Origin: Gnetum montanum
Taxonomy: Eukaryota; Streptophyta; Gnetopsida; Gnetales; Gnetaceae
Length of the DNA: 64,000 bases
Direction of reading: 5' to 3'
Assembly: GCA_015680685.1 (NCBI GenBank)
Contig: MNCI01001903.1
Coordinates: forward strand, 234,302-298,301
A program made the translations under genes and the position numbers. Below the pieces are notes generated by a model. It searched no databases. It was not told the origin of the DNA and was given only the letters and a program-made list of their open reading frames with translations. Each line of letters opens with the position of its first letter. Position 1 is the first letter of the stretch. Of this stretch, positions 21,510 to 30,788 are shown piece after piece.

Positions 21510-21775
21510 TGATTCGTATGCGGACGTACGATGTTGTAGTGGAGGATTTCACAGTGTTGGCGAATCGCAGCAAGTACGTGGATTTCACGCAGCCCTACAC
21601 GGAGGCTGGTCCGATTCTGGTGGTCAGGGTGGACGATGGCAACTCGAATGCGCTGATATTTCTGAAGCCTCTCAAGTTAGACATGTGGCTCATCACCATT
21701 GCCCTCTTCATCAAAACAGGTTTCATTATCTGGCTCATGGAACAGGCTATTCAACGAATGGATCACCATTTTATG
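21510..21775 (+). pseudogene. GLR segment 3: S1 second half and TM1
   Basis: TYDVVVEDFTVLANRSKYVD then FTQPYTEAG is diagnostic of GLRs. The usual V-G-D is V-E-D here. FLKPLKLDMWLITIALF and GFIIWLMEQ form TM1 (about 21,683-21,745). A donor GTATAA follows ATG at 21,773-21,775. The 5' splice acceptor is unclear: the TAAG at 21,506-21,509 does not give the expected phase. Confidence 0.8.
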
Positions 21776-22270
21776 GTATAATGTATTTGAACTCTCCCCT
21801 TTCTAGTTTTTCAATTCGGTGATACATCCCAACTTTAACGATCGGTTCCCTGCATTAGAATTTTTGTCAACTCAACTTGAGGGGGTATCACTTTTATAAC
21901 AAGCTTCATTTTTAGAAAAAAATTGATGGTTTTAGGTATCAATTTTTATGACAAGAAATCGATAATTTTAAGAATCAATTTTCCAACTTTTAAATGTGAG
22001 TCATACTAACTTGCCACGATTTATGATAATCCTTAAAATGTCTTGATTTATGATGATCCTGACCCATGCATTTTTGGACTTTTTGAACACGGCTTCCCTT
22101 ACTTCTTCCAGTCTACTGCACCAAAATTTCGGCCTTCGTGGATAAATTTGACTTTCTGTGTGCAGGTTCTCTTTCTCCACAACATTTCTCACACACCGTA
22201 CGTAACGCACGCTTACATTCAGCATCTTCGCCACGCATTCCTAATAAATTATTACATTGACTCTCCAGGA

Positions 22271-22681
22271 GAGAAGATCCACAGCAGCTTCCCGCGTTCG
22301 GTGTTGATGGTGTGCCTGTTGGCAGTAATGGTGCTCGTATCCAGTTACACCTTCAGTCTTTCGTCACTTCTAACCTCGAATCAGATCAATGTCGACATTC
22401 AGAATATCGACTCGGTAATAAGCAAGGGATATCGCATTGGGCACCGCCAAGGCTCCTTCGCTGAGCAGTATCTAGAGCAAGAGCTGAACATAAGCAAAAG
22501 CAGCTTGTTTCCCTTAGTAGCATTGATCACTACGTGGAGGCATTGAAACAAGGGCATCAAAAACGGAGGAATCATAGCTATCTTCGAGGACAAAACCATT
22601 GCACAAAATGTTCTCGAGAAGCTAAGCTGCCGATCGTACCGGCAAATCAGATCAGCCTTGAAAACTTCAGGCTTGGCCTAC
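22271..22681 (+). pseudogene. GLR segment 4: TM3 and start of S2, two frameshifts
   Basis: EKIHSSFPRSVLMVCLLAVM then VLVSSYTFSLSSLL carries TM3 and the conserved SYTA(N/S)L gating motif, with Phe for Ala (about 22,343-22,372). S2 follows: ISKGYRIGHRQGSFAEQYL. After SLFPL the frame shifts near 22,512 (IDHYVEALKQG in another frame) and shifts back at 22,555 (IKNGGIIAIFEDK). A strong donor GTAAGT is at 22,682. An acceptor CTCCAG lies just before 22,270. No pore-loop text (..W.SFS..F) is readable between TM1 and this segment. Confidence 0.8.
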
Positions 22682-22968
22682 GTAAGTTCAATTCCCTACT
22701 GCAAAATCGTTCACTACTTCGAAGGCTTGTGTCCAAGTTCTGTTCCTCGATCAGTCTTCCTTCAAATGTGAGTTTGTATTTTGGGGTGTCGGACCCCAAA
22801 AAATAAATTTAATTAATAGAGAAAAAAGAAAATAGTACAAGAAATTAGGACACGCTCACCTCAAAAGAGGAGAAACTACCAGAAATTAGGAAAAATGAGA
22901 GAGAGCTCAACTGCAGTATTAGCTGTTGAACAATGTCTCCTTGAGTTTGTATTTTGAATGGTCGTTAG

Positions 22969-23271
22969 GTGTCTCCAAAGGGATCTCCGCTTGTGTCGGA
23001 CATCTCGAAATCCGTATTGAATGTGTCGGAAAGCAAAGAGATGCAGGATCTGATGAACAGATGGCACATCAGATGGCTCGGACAGGGCGACAAGTGCGCA
23101 GATTTTACCAAATCGTCGTGGAAAAGAAGTCAGCTCGACCTGCAACACTTGTGGGGCATCTTCGTCATCACCGCAAGCGTTTCAGTTATAGCAGTAATTT
23201 TCCATTGCTTCAGGCGCCAGCAGCAGCAACAGTGCCCACCACCAGCAATTCCGAACCAGCAACAGCATTAA
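22969..23271 (+). pseudogene. GLR segment 5: S2 end and TM4
   Basis: Acceptor TTAG ends at 22,968 and joins in phase after ...SGLAY. SPKGSPLVSDISKSVLNVSE matches the GLR S2 (F.KGSPLV.D.S.A.L.V.E), then MQDLMNRWH, a Cys-containing segment, and LWGIFVITASVSVIAVIFHC as TM4. A short Gln-rich cytoplasmic tail ends in TAA at 23,269-23,271. This piece has no stop or frameshift. Confidence 0.88.
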
Positions 23272-24440
23272 CAGGGACAATGCCTGATTCCTTTGATCCT
23301 GTATTCAACATTTCTTAAACTTAACATCTTCACGAAAAGATAATTATGTAATTATTAAACCAGAGACAAAATCTATTCAGATTTGGGTTAAATAAAACAA
23401 AAATGGTGTTCTCAGACCCTAAAATTAAGACACTTTTTTTAAAAAATTGCCAAGCTAAAGAGATCGTATGGGTAATTTTTTGAATGATGAGTTGGGTAAA
23501 TTACCCAAAGAACTTGTAAAATAAACCCTAAAATTGCCCAAGCTAAAGAGATCGTATGATATAAATAACATGGTGAAATGTTGGTTATATACATTTAGCA
23601 GAGAAGATAACAGTTCAGAAGTTTATTAATTCACCCATCATAAATTATTGGCCAACCGGCCAAAACCAGTTGCAGAACTGGTTAGAATATGTGAATTTAA
23701 AGTAGAATGACAAAATAAGAAATGGGGTAAAGCGCCGCTGCACCAGCGAAAAAAAATTTCGGCTAAACAGAAAGAAGCCATTTTTCGTCACGCTGCGCTT
23801 TGGTGATCCTGAAACGCAAATCCTTGTCCAAAAGGCACGTTTCGTGGAACTGAAATGTAATGACATACAATGCGATGACCAGTGTTTGTTAATATTCTTT
23901 TAATTGCTTGTTAAGTCTCTCCAGTAAGAAATCATGATGTTTAGATTATTCTTTTCCTCAATGATCTATAAAATCTTCTCAAGAGGGTCATAAATATTGT
24001 GTCTTAGTTTCAGTTTTGGAATTACCTTGCTACGTTTATCATAGTTAGGCAGTGAACAACAAAAGGTTCTCTGAATCCTAGCAACATACCAACCTTAACT
24101 TATTTTTTAGTTCTGCTTTACGGGGTTTTCAACCGAACTGTTTTATGACATGCTTGAGTTGAACAACTTCAACTCGTTAACATATGTATACTTTTGATTC
24201 ATCAACAACAAATTTGTTTTCCTTTTCTTTTTCGAAACACTAACTACAAGAAAAGATCTTAGATAGCAATAACATACAACTAGAAGTCTCGGAATTATAC
24301 TTTCAAGATAAACTATCATACTAAAATAAGGATCCAATGGAGATAGTGATACAGTAATTACAACCCTTCAAAATTTTTGTAGGGTCTCCTTAGTTCCTTC
24401 AACGCCTTATCTGAAAATTGGAATTTTTTATTGGGTTTAG
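23272..24440. other. GLR downstream region, no gene seen
   Basis: AT-rich. AGCTAAAGAGATCGTATG occurs twice, at about 23,453 and 23,541, a local duplication of about 88 bp. A short GC-richer patch at 23,730-23,850 gives a 73-aa minus ORF (23,866-23,645) of unknown identity. No conserved domain recognised. Confidence 0.4.
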
Positions 24441-24584
24441 GAAATCAGAAAGAATTTTTTGGACGGTTCCAAAGCCTTAACAAAGTTGAAAACATCATGA
24501 TAAGATTTTTGTGAAATCAGAAAGGATTTCTTGGAAGGTTCCAAAGCTTCAACAAAACTGAAAATATCATTAATATAATGACCA
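24441..24584. repeat. 72-bp tandem duplication
   Basis: GAAATCAGAAAG...GGTTCCAAAG at 24,441-24,512 is repeated at 24,513-24,584 with about 15% differences. Short minus ORFs across it share EALEPSKK because of the duplication; they are not evidence of a gene. Confidence 0.85.
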
Positions 24585-24639
24585 AGCAAATAAGATGCAG
24601 TTTTTGTAAAAAAAAAAAAAAAATACATACCTGTCGAAG

Positions 24640-25350
24640 TACCTTAAAAAAAACGTATGCAAGGATAAGTAGCAATCCTCGATGCATAGACCAGAGATGG
24701 GTCCTCAAAATGGCGCCATCATGGAAAGTGTGCTTCCCTTTGCAAATTATCTCTGGCCTCTACAACGGCTCCAAAAGCATCTAACAACGAGAAACCCTAG
24801 ATGAAGAATCCGAATCAAGAATCAAAACAACGTTGAAAGAATTTCAAATCACGAAATCCTAGTTGTACGAAGCCAAGGAAGAGACGCAGACGCAAATCCA
24901 ATGGCAAATGTGAACGGAGTGGACCACCAAAGTGATGGAAAGTTGGAAACCACTTCGCCGCCATTAATTCATTGTTTGCCAAATAACAGAGCTATTCAGC
25001 AAGAACTCATGCCCAAAACAGAACAGCCCAACATGATTACTTCGTAGCCTTGACAAGTTACATTGAAAGCGAGCCACAACCAGAGATGTTTTTGGCCTGA
25101 AAACTAATTTCTAAACCCCAAAAGAGCAGTTTGTTTTGTTGAAAGGGCTCCCCCGTCGCTGACATTCAGAACAAAGTTCACAAAGAACACAAACCAAGGC
25201 ATGCAAAATCGGGACCAGCTTCCAATACAGACTGCTGCGCAGAATGCAGTTTGGAATGCCGAATGCGGTAGAGTTCAATTCCGGCCGTGGCACTTACCTT
25301 CGATGCCATCCGTCTTTCATGAACGGGAAACGATGCCGGAGAATTGTTTA
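24640..25350 (-). other. Low-copy island with possible 5' gene remnant
   Basis: GC-richer than its surroundings. The minus strand has small ORFs with Met starts: 24,964 (MAAKWFPTFHHFGGPLRSHL..., about 50 aa) and 25,309 (MASK followed at once by a donor-like GTAAGT). A possible acceptor (TTTTCAG) ends at about 25,100. A TCTAGGGTTTCTCG stretch near 24,795 resembles plant 5' UTR text. This could be the 5' end of a host gene or a gene fragment. I recognise no family. Confidence 0.3.
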
Positions 25351-25579
25351 CCAATATTTTTACAATACACAAATTTTAGATTCATATCTTATTAACCGTT
25401 AAAATGCATATACATTGTAACCTAGGTGATCTTTTTAAGTGTTAGCACATTGTTTTCTTTTTTAAGAGGTTGCCACTTGGATGTTTGATGAAAGTTTCAT
25501 ATTGACCTATATGGGGTATATATAGTGATTACATTGTTAATTTGGTTAGGATATGTAAATCTAGGTTCAATCCTAAAAA

Positions 25580-26250
25580 ATATGTTAATTTGGTTCATTA
25601 TCTTATTAGGCAAGAAGTTGTTTCAAGTCACAATTAAGGCATTGTTATGTTCTAAAATTCTTCTAATGTCTTCTCAAGAAGCAACTTGCACCACCCATAG
25701 GCTATCTACTAGTGGCTCCACGAAGGAGGGAAGGAACGATGGTTACTTCTACACTTGCAAAACTAGTTTGATGGGTTGATGGTCATTCTTGGATGCATGC
25801 TAGTATGGTTCAATATAGTATTAGTATTAGTATTAGTATTAGTTATGGGCTTTCGGGCCTTGAAGAATGTAGCATGCTATATGTCTTGGGATGTACTTAT
25901 AATTAAATTATTTTACGCTCTAACATCCACTATGCATATGCTTGGGAGATATATATAGTCTTTGAGTTTCCCCTCATAATGGCATTGGTCATTGTTGTTC
26001 TAGGTGGCTCAAGTAGTTAGCTTATTATCTTGTTAAACAAAGATCACCAATTTGAATCACACTTAAGGCATCATTATATTCATTTAATAAAGTCATAGGT
26101 TGCATCATAAAAGATATAGCGATTTGACACTGTTAACCTAGTGGTAAGACTCTTAATTAGGAACCTCCAAGTCATAGGTTTGATTCTAGTAGGAAATGCT
26201 AAGTTATAAAGCTCTAATTGAACTATATATCTTGTGGTGTACCTATATCA
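25580..26250 (+). repeat. tRNA-derived SINE-like repeats (degenerate copies)
   Basis: Related segments lie at about 25,580-25,670, 26,000-26,080 and 26,125-26,250. The third has an A-box-like TTAACCTAGTGG (26,133-26,144) and a B-box-like GGTTTGATTCT (26,177-26,187), with GGTAAGACTC between. They resemble decayed tRNA-headed SINEs. The (TAGTAT)4 microsatellite lies between the first two. Confidence 0.6.
25816..25839. repeat. (TAGTAT)4 microsatellite
   Basis: Four perfect hexamers followed by TAGTTA. A short + ORF across it is a low-complexity artefact. Confidence 0.9.
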
Positions 26251-26794
26251 CAATTAAGAGTATTATTAAAATCTTAAAACATAACAAATTAATCTAACTA
26301 ATTTAATATGCAATTAACAAGGAGGTGTTAGCTTAGTGGTAAGACTTTTGATTTGAAAGCTAAAAGTCATGGATTTGATTTTGGTAGGCAATGCTAAGTT
26401 ATATAGCTTGGGGTATACCTATATTACAATTATTTTAGGGTTCCAACACCCTAATGTGCAATTAAGTAAATCCTAATCTAGCGTAAGGCAATAAGTATCC
26501 ATTTCCAAATTGTTGTACATATCCTAAACTCACATACTCACTGTTGGGATTATGAAGTATTATGCTATTAAGCGAACCAAGCAATAGTGTTGTTGGGATT
26601 ACCAAATGAATATGTGTCTATACTCAAAACTGGTCATGCTCATTTTGCCAATTCATTAACACAAATAAAAAGTAAATATTATGCTAAGTACATTAAGAAA
26701 TTAATTTGCAATTAGAAAAACTAGTGAATTATGTCAAATACTGCAATGAACATAAATAAATCTTAATTTTATTATTGTCATGAAAATGTGTTCA
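26225..26794 (-). repeat. LTR fragment X (B-type), left part
   Basis: From about 26,466 it follows the B LTR (text near 15,170-15,480): shared steps include CCTAAACTCACATACTCACT, ATGCTATTAAGCGA and CTCAAAACTGGTCATGCTCA. A SINE-like element splits it at 26,318-26,451 and E splits it at 26,795. It continues at 42,382. The left limit is vague. Confidence 0.72.
26304..26465 (+). mobile_element. SINE-like insertion with 14-bp TSD
   Basis: TAATATGCAATTAA (26,304-26,317) and TAATGTGCAATTAA (26,452-26,465) flank a 134-bp body. The body has an A-box-like TTAGCTTAGTGG (26,328-26,339) and a B-box-like GGATTTGATTT (26,371-26,381), as in tRNA-derived SINEs. The target is LTR fragment X. The tail lacks a poly(A) run. 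A tRNA gene is unlikely because the arms do not pair well. Confidence 0.7.
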
Positions 26795-27295
26795 TGATGT
26801 AGCAACACCTCTTCCAAACCCCTTTTTATTATTACAAGAGAAAGAATGAAATTTTTGGGTAGCTTGGGAGATATCTTGGACATTTGTAGATATCTTACTT
26901 GAGAGTTGAGATGTCACATGAGACATCTTGGTAACCTACTAAGAAAGACTACAGGAGAGTAGTGTGCAACTTAGTGATCAACTATGTATGGTGGTATTGG
27001 CCATAGCTCTTGGTGTTTGGATCTTGGTACTTTGTAAGGAAGAAATATGGATTGATTGTACCTTTCATTAAGGTTGATTGTGTGTGTGGTTGTAGAGCCT
27101 CATGCTTTGCAACATTCTTGAGTGAGTGAGTATTGTGGTTCTGTGGAATTGTGGTTTCATTGTATTTGTAATCTTCTTTCAGTTTTACTAGAAGATAGCT
27201 AGTTTTCTTATTTTCTAGCATTTAAATTGTCTTACATACTATATGGGTTTAGTGTGTTTTTAAGAATTAAAGCAAATTAGAATGACCTTACTTCA
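26795..27295 (+). repeat. E 5' LTR (shortened)
   Basis: TGATGTAGCAACACCTCTTC to CCTTACTTCA, 501 bp. It matches the 3' LTR (41,578-42,376) well from about 26,950 onward but lacks about 300 bp of its upstream half, so it carries an internal deletion. Confidence 0.85.
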
Positions 27296-27298
27296 AGA

Positions 27299-27314
27299 TT
27301 AGTATCATAGAGTA
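27299..27314 (+). promoter_or_regulatory. E primer-binding site
   Basis: TTAGTATCATAGAGTA, four bases after the LTR, is a diverged TTGGTATCAGAGC (initiator tRNA-Met type). Confidence 0.65.
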
Positions 27315-27361
27315 GGTTTATTATTGTTTGGAATTTGGCTATGGATTTTTGTCTATTTTAG

Positions 27362-28620
27362 ATGACTCCTAATAATAAAAATGTTCAAACCCTAAACAAA
27401 GACATGGAGAGCATGAAATCTACCTTTTAGTTGATGGTTGAATGATTGGATGAGATTAGTGCCAAGATAGATAGGAATGTAGGTCCCATCCATATTCAAA
27501 CTTGTAGTGATGATGAGCATTCTAATTTAAATTATGATGAAGTTTCTTAGCCTAGGGGAGGAGAAGAAAATGAGGAGGAAGAGCATTATAGCTATGGGAG
27601 TATGAGAAATCATTAGCCTAGGATTTTAGTGATGGGGGTGGAGGTGTGGGATGGGTGGGAATCCAAATCCTTATGTCAAAACTCTAAGAGCTTCATCATA
27701 AAAATATTCTTCTTCTCATAGAAACTTGGATGATGAAGATGAAGAAAGACTTGCTAGAGCATTCAAAAATGCTACAAGACTTCCTTGTGTGGAATTGAAA
27801 AATTTCAATGGTATAGACGGTACTAATGCTTTTGCATGTTTGGTGAAGTCACTTAACAAGCATTTTGAACTTGAGGAGTATCAAATAATCTTAGGGTATT
27901 GGTTGCAAAATCCAAACTAGAAGATATGACTTCAACTTGATAGAAAAAAGAGTCCAAAAGTTATGAGAGGCAAAATGATCAACCTATCAAGGATTGGTAT
28001 TTAATGAAATATAGGTTGAAATAGAAATTTAAAAAAACTTGGAAAAGCTAAGAGACAATCATGGAGCTTAAATTCCTTAGATAGGGAGATAAAGATGTTA
28101 GGAATTTTACATTGAAATTTGTAAACTTTTCTATCAAGCTAAGATAAACTAGGAGGAATATGAACATGCTTTAATCTTTCTTGAAGCTCTCAAGATAAAG
28201 CATTAGTAGTAGTTGTCATTCTACAGGCTTCAAACCCTTGATGAGACTTATGATTTGGCATGCAAGGTAGAGAAGAAACTCAGTGGAGTTGGAAATATAA
28301 GCAAACAAACTTCAAAAGGGAAGAACAAAGTATCCAAATTAGAAAAGATATTGAAGTCAAAATCTAAAGACAAAGATGATAGCCATGACAAGAAGCAAGA
28401 GAAGGGTGATGAAAAGGAAAATTCCAAAAAGATCAAGGCAAAAAAGGCAAGGGTCAAGGTAATAACTCATACAAGTGTTAATGCTTCAAATGTTGAGAGT
28501 GGGAACATAAGCAATGAGAATGTTCACTTCACAAGGTAGCCAAGGGCAAGAATATGCAAACCATAAAGGTAGAAGAAATATCTAACCAAGCTCTTCAAAG
28601 AGGTAATCCTAAAAATTAAG
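27362..28620 (+). pseudogene. E gag, degenerate
   Basis: ATG at 27,362 in the same context as the F gag start (52,147): both continue to NKDMESMKSTF. An open piece at 27,726-27,920 has VELKNFNGIDGTNAFACLVK, a capsid start. The piece at 28,213-28,539 is Lys-rich (KSKDKDDSHDKKQEKGDEK). A broken knuckle CFKC..EHKQ.EC with stops inside lies around 28,480-28,530. Nucleic-acid-binding structural protein by family. Confidence 0.75.
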
Positions 28621-29369
28621 AAAGTTTTTGAATTGAATTCTTATGCATTTATGTGAATTGTGAATATAGGAGATCATTCACTAAGAAAGTTGTTGTTTTA
28701 GATTGGGGCTAGATGTTTGCTTAATAGGAAATGAATTTATATTTTGATTGATGGGTGAGCCCAAGAAAATGTTATATCCTCTATTGAAATTTCTAGATTA
28801 GGTTTAGTAAAAAATCCTCATCCTAGACCCTACAAGGTGCATTGGTTGTTAAGAGGCTTCTCTCAAGAGGAAAGAAAGCAGTATGTCTTGAATTTTAAAA
28901 TTGGAACTTAGCATGATGTTGTAAAATGTGGTGTACTACCAATTAATTGTGTTGATGTAATTATTATAATTTCTTATAATTTTGATAATGGTGCTTAATT
29001 TGATAGACCAAGGAATGTGAGGAGTGTAGCTAGACTAGATGAAATCCATAATTTGATTCCTATGGTAACTAAGTAAGTGAGGTAGCAAAGCTCAATTAAT
29101 GCTTCGTTAATTCTTCTTAGGGATAGAAAATACATTAAGGAACATGATGATGCTAGTTTTAGTTTTATGATTGTATCAACTATTGCTTATAACCTTGATG
29201 TTGTGCAAGAAAAACTTCCAACATGTGCGCTAGGCTTGAAGGAGAAATTTCCTAAAGTGTTCAAAGAAAAACTAGATGGATTGCCACTAATGAGAAGTTA
29301 TTAGCATCAAATTAACTTTATTCTTAGTGTTATCATTTCACGTGAGAGGGCATACTAGATGGCACCAAA
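28621..29369 (+). pseudogene. E protease region, degenerate
   Basis: ILIDG followed by a stop, then AQENVIS, at about 28,735-28,770 is where DSGAS.N.I is expected. Downstream GLVKNPHPRPYKVHWL and VDVIIIIS follow the chromovirus protease pattern. Active-site positions are lost. Confidence 0.6.
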
Positions 29370-29821
29370 TCAATAAGATAAATTATGAAGGTAGGTAGAG
29401 GAGTTACTTGTTAATGGCTTCATGAGGAAGTCAATTTCTCCTTGTGCAGTTCTAGTAGTGCTTGTGCTAAAGAAGAACATTAAAGAATGGAGAATGTACA
29501 TTGACTTTACAACCATAAACAAGATAATAGTGAGGTATAGGTTTCCTATTCTAGGAATGGATGATATCCTTGATGTTCTTAACAATGCAGATATTTTCAA
29601 CAATATTGATTTGAAGAGTTGATACCATCAAATTTGGATAAAGCTTGGTGATGAATGAAAAATAACTTTCAAGATACTAGATGGATTATTTAAGTATGTG
29701 GTGATTTCATCTAGGCTCACAAATTCTCTTACTACATTCATGAGGTTGATGCATGATATCCTTAAGGATTTGATTGATATGTATTGTATTGTCTTCTTTA
29801 ATAATATTTTCATATACAACT
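29370..29821 (+). pseudogene. E reverse transcriptase, first part
   Basis: ELLVNGFMRKSISPCAV then EWRMYIDFTTINKIIVRYRF match the RT fingers and first palm strand; FNNIDLKS is the first Asp region. The catalytic box reads FFNN at 29,794-29,805, with both Asp changed to Asn (F has FFND). The frame ends at IFIYN, the D target site, and resumes with TNEEEHSDHLRR after 39,308. Confidence 0.85.
29817..29821 (+). repeat. Target-site duplication of D (left, CAACT)
   Basis: CAACT here and CAACA at 39,304-39,308: four of five match. The RT reading frame across the site supports CAACA as the original. Confidence 0.75.
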
Positions 29822-30656
29822 TGATGAACCGTGATATCGCGTACAGGATATCACATCCACGATATCGCATCCTCGATATTGGATCCACCATGTAATGTTG
29901 GATACCAAATATCACAGCTTGCCTCCTTGGTTATAAATAAGAGGCAGTGCCCTTGGTTTTGAGTAGTAAGAAGTTAGTCCTTTAGTCAAACTCTTGTCAT
30001 TTTTCCCTCCAGAGTTAGAATTATTTCTATGTGCCTGCAGTAGGAGACATAAAGTGAATGGATCTTTATTCGAGCATTGTGTACCTGAGCACACTTTGTG
30101 TACAGCAATAAAGATAAAATTTATGATAAACCTTGCAGCATACAGAATAGATTAATTAGTGTTAATTATTATTTAATGCTTTCCTAGTTAATTAATGATC
30201 TCTCTTACCTTACAACTCTCTTAGTTAAATACACTCAGTATGACTACTTCGAGCATGCGTGTAGCACATGGTAACCGAGTAACGATTAGTGTTTGGTAAT
30301 CCCAACAGCATTGCACTGGTTCAAGATGTGTACGGTGAGTGGAAATGGATACTAGTGTTAGGAGTAATTAGAACTTAGCTAATGAATAGTTAAATTAGAT
30401 TAGTTACTTAGTTATCTCTCTCCCTCTCCTTATTAGCGTAGGATTTAAAACACATAAAAACCATAAAAATCATATGCCTCAAGCTTACTTAACCATACAA
30501 CCATGACATACAAGTAAGTTTGGGAAGATAATGATTAATCAACTTGTTATTGTTCCACAAAGGTGCATAGGCACTTAGTCCTTGGAATTCAACTGGATCA
30601 TGCGTGAAACACTCGTATTCATATCGTTGAGTGTAGGGGTACCTCGCCACTCATCA
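29822..30656 (+). repeat. D 5' LTR
   Basis: TGATGAACCG to CACTCATCA. U3 opens with GATATC-type palindromes (29,829-29,885). TATA box TATAAATA at 29,932-29,939 is followed by AGAGGCAGTGCCCTTGG, conserved in the other D LTR, so transcription probably starts near 29,965. Confidence 0.92.
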
Positions 30657-30674
30657 TTAGCACCATTGCTAGAG
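30657..30674 (+). promoter_or_regulatory. D primer-binding site
   Basis: TTAGCACCATTGCTAGAG, a mutated form of the C site TTGGCGCTGTTGCAAGGG, directly at the LTR end. Confidence 0.7.
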
Positions 30675-30788
30675 ACTTAGTTGTTTGTGTGCTAAGTAGA
30701 ACTTAGGAAATCATTCACATCATTGGAATGAAGCCTTAGGGTTGATTAAGAGAAAGATAATAGCACATTGCACACTGAACAAGACAAG

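Larger units (their letters stand above)
20895..23271 (+). pseudogene. Glutamate-receptor-like (GLR) gene, truncated and frameshifted
   Basis: Plant GLRs are ligand-gated cation channels with an extracellular amino-terminal domain (ATD), a two-lobed ligand-binding domain (S1, S2), three membrane helices and a pore loop. Here a leader plus the first ~30 residues of the ATD run almost straight into S1, then TM1, TM3, S2 and TM4, split by introns. The ATD (normally over 300 residues) is missing, the pore loop is not recognisable, and frameshifts occur before S1 and in S2. Family assignment is firm from S1/S2 and TM text. I infer a pseudogene; sequencing error could explain single frameshifts but not the missing ATD. 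The ~300-bp tandem array lies just upstream. Confidence 0.85.

Noticed and set aside
22876-23148. 90-aa minus ORF opposite the last GLR exon
   Set aside because: Shadow of a well-supported coding exon.
25816-25958. 60-aa + ORF with Val/Leu repeats at 25,776-25,958
   Set aside because: Driven by the (TAGTAT)n microsatellite; no conserved content.
26322-26395. Possible functional tRNA gene
   Set aside because: Box-like motifs are present, but stem pairing is poor and the 14-bp TSD fits a SINE better.
28248-28457. 69-aa minus ORF rich in Ser/Phe
   Set aside because: Antisense of the Lys/Glu-rich gag linker of E.
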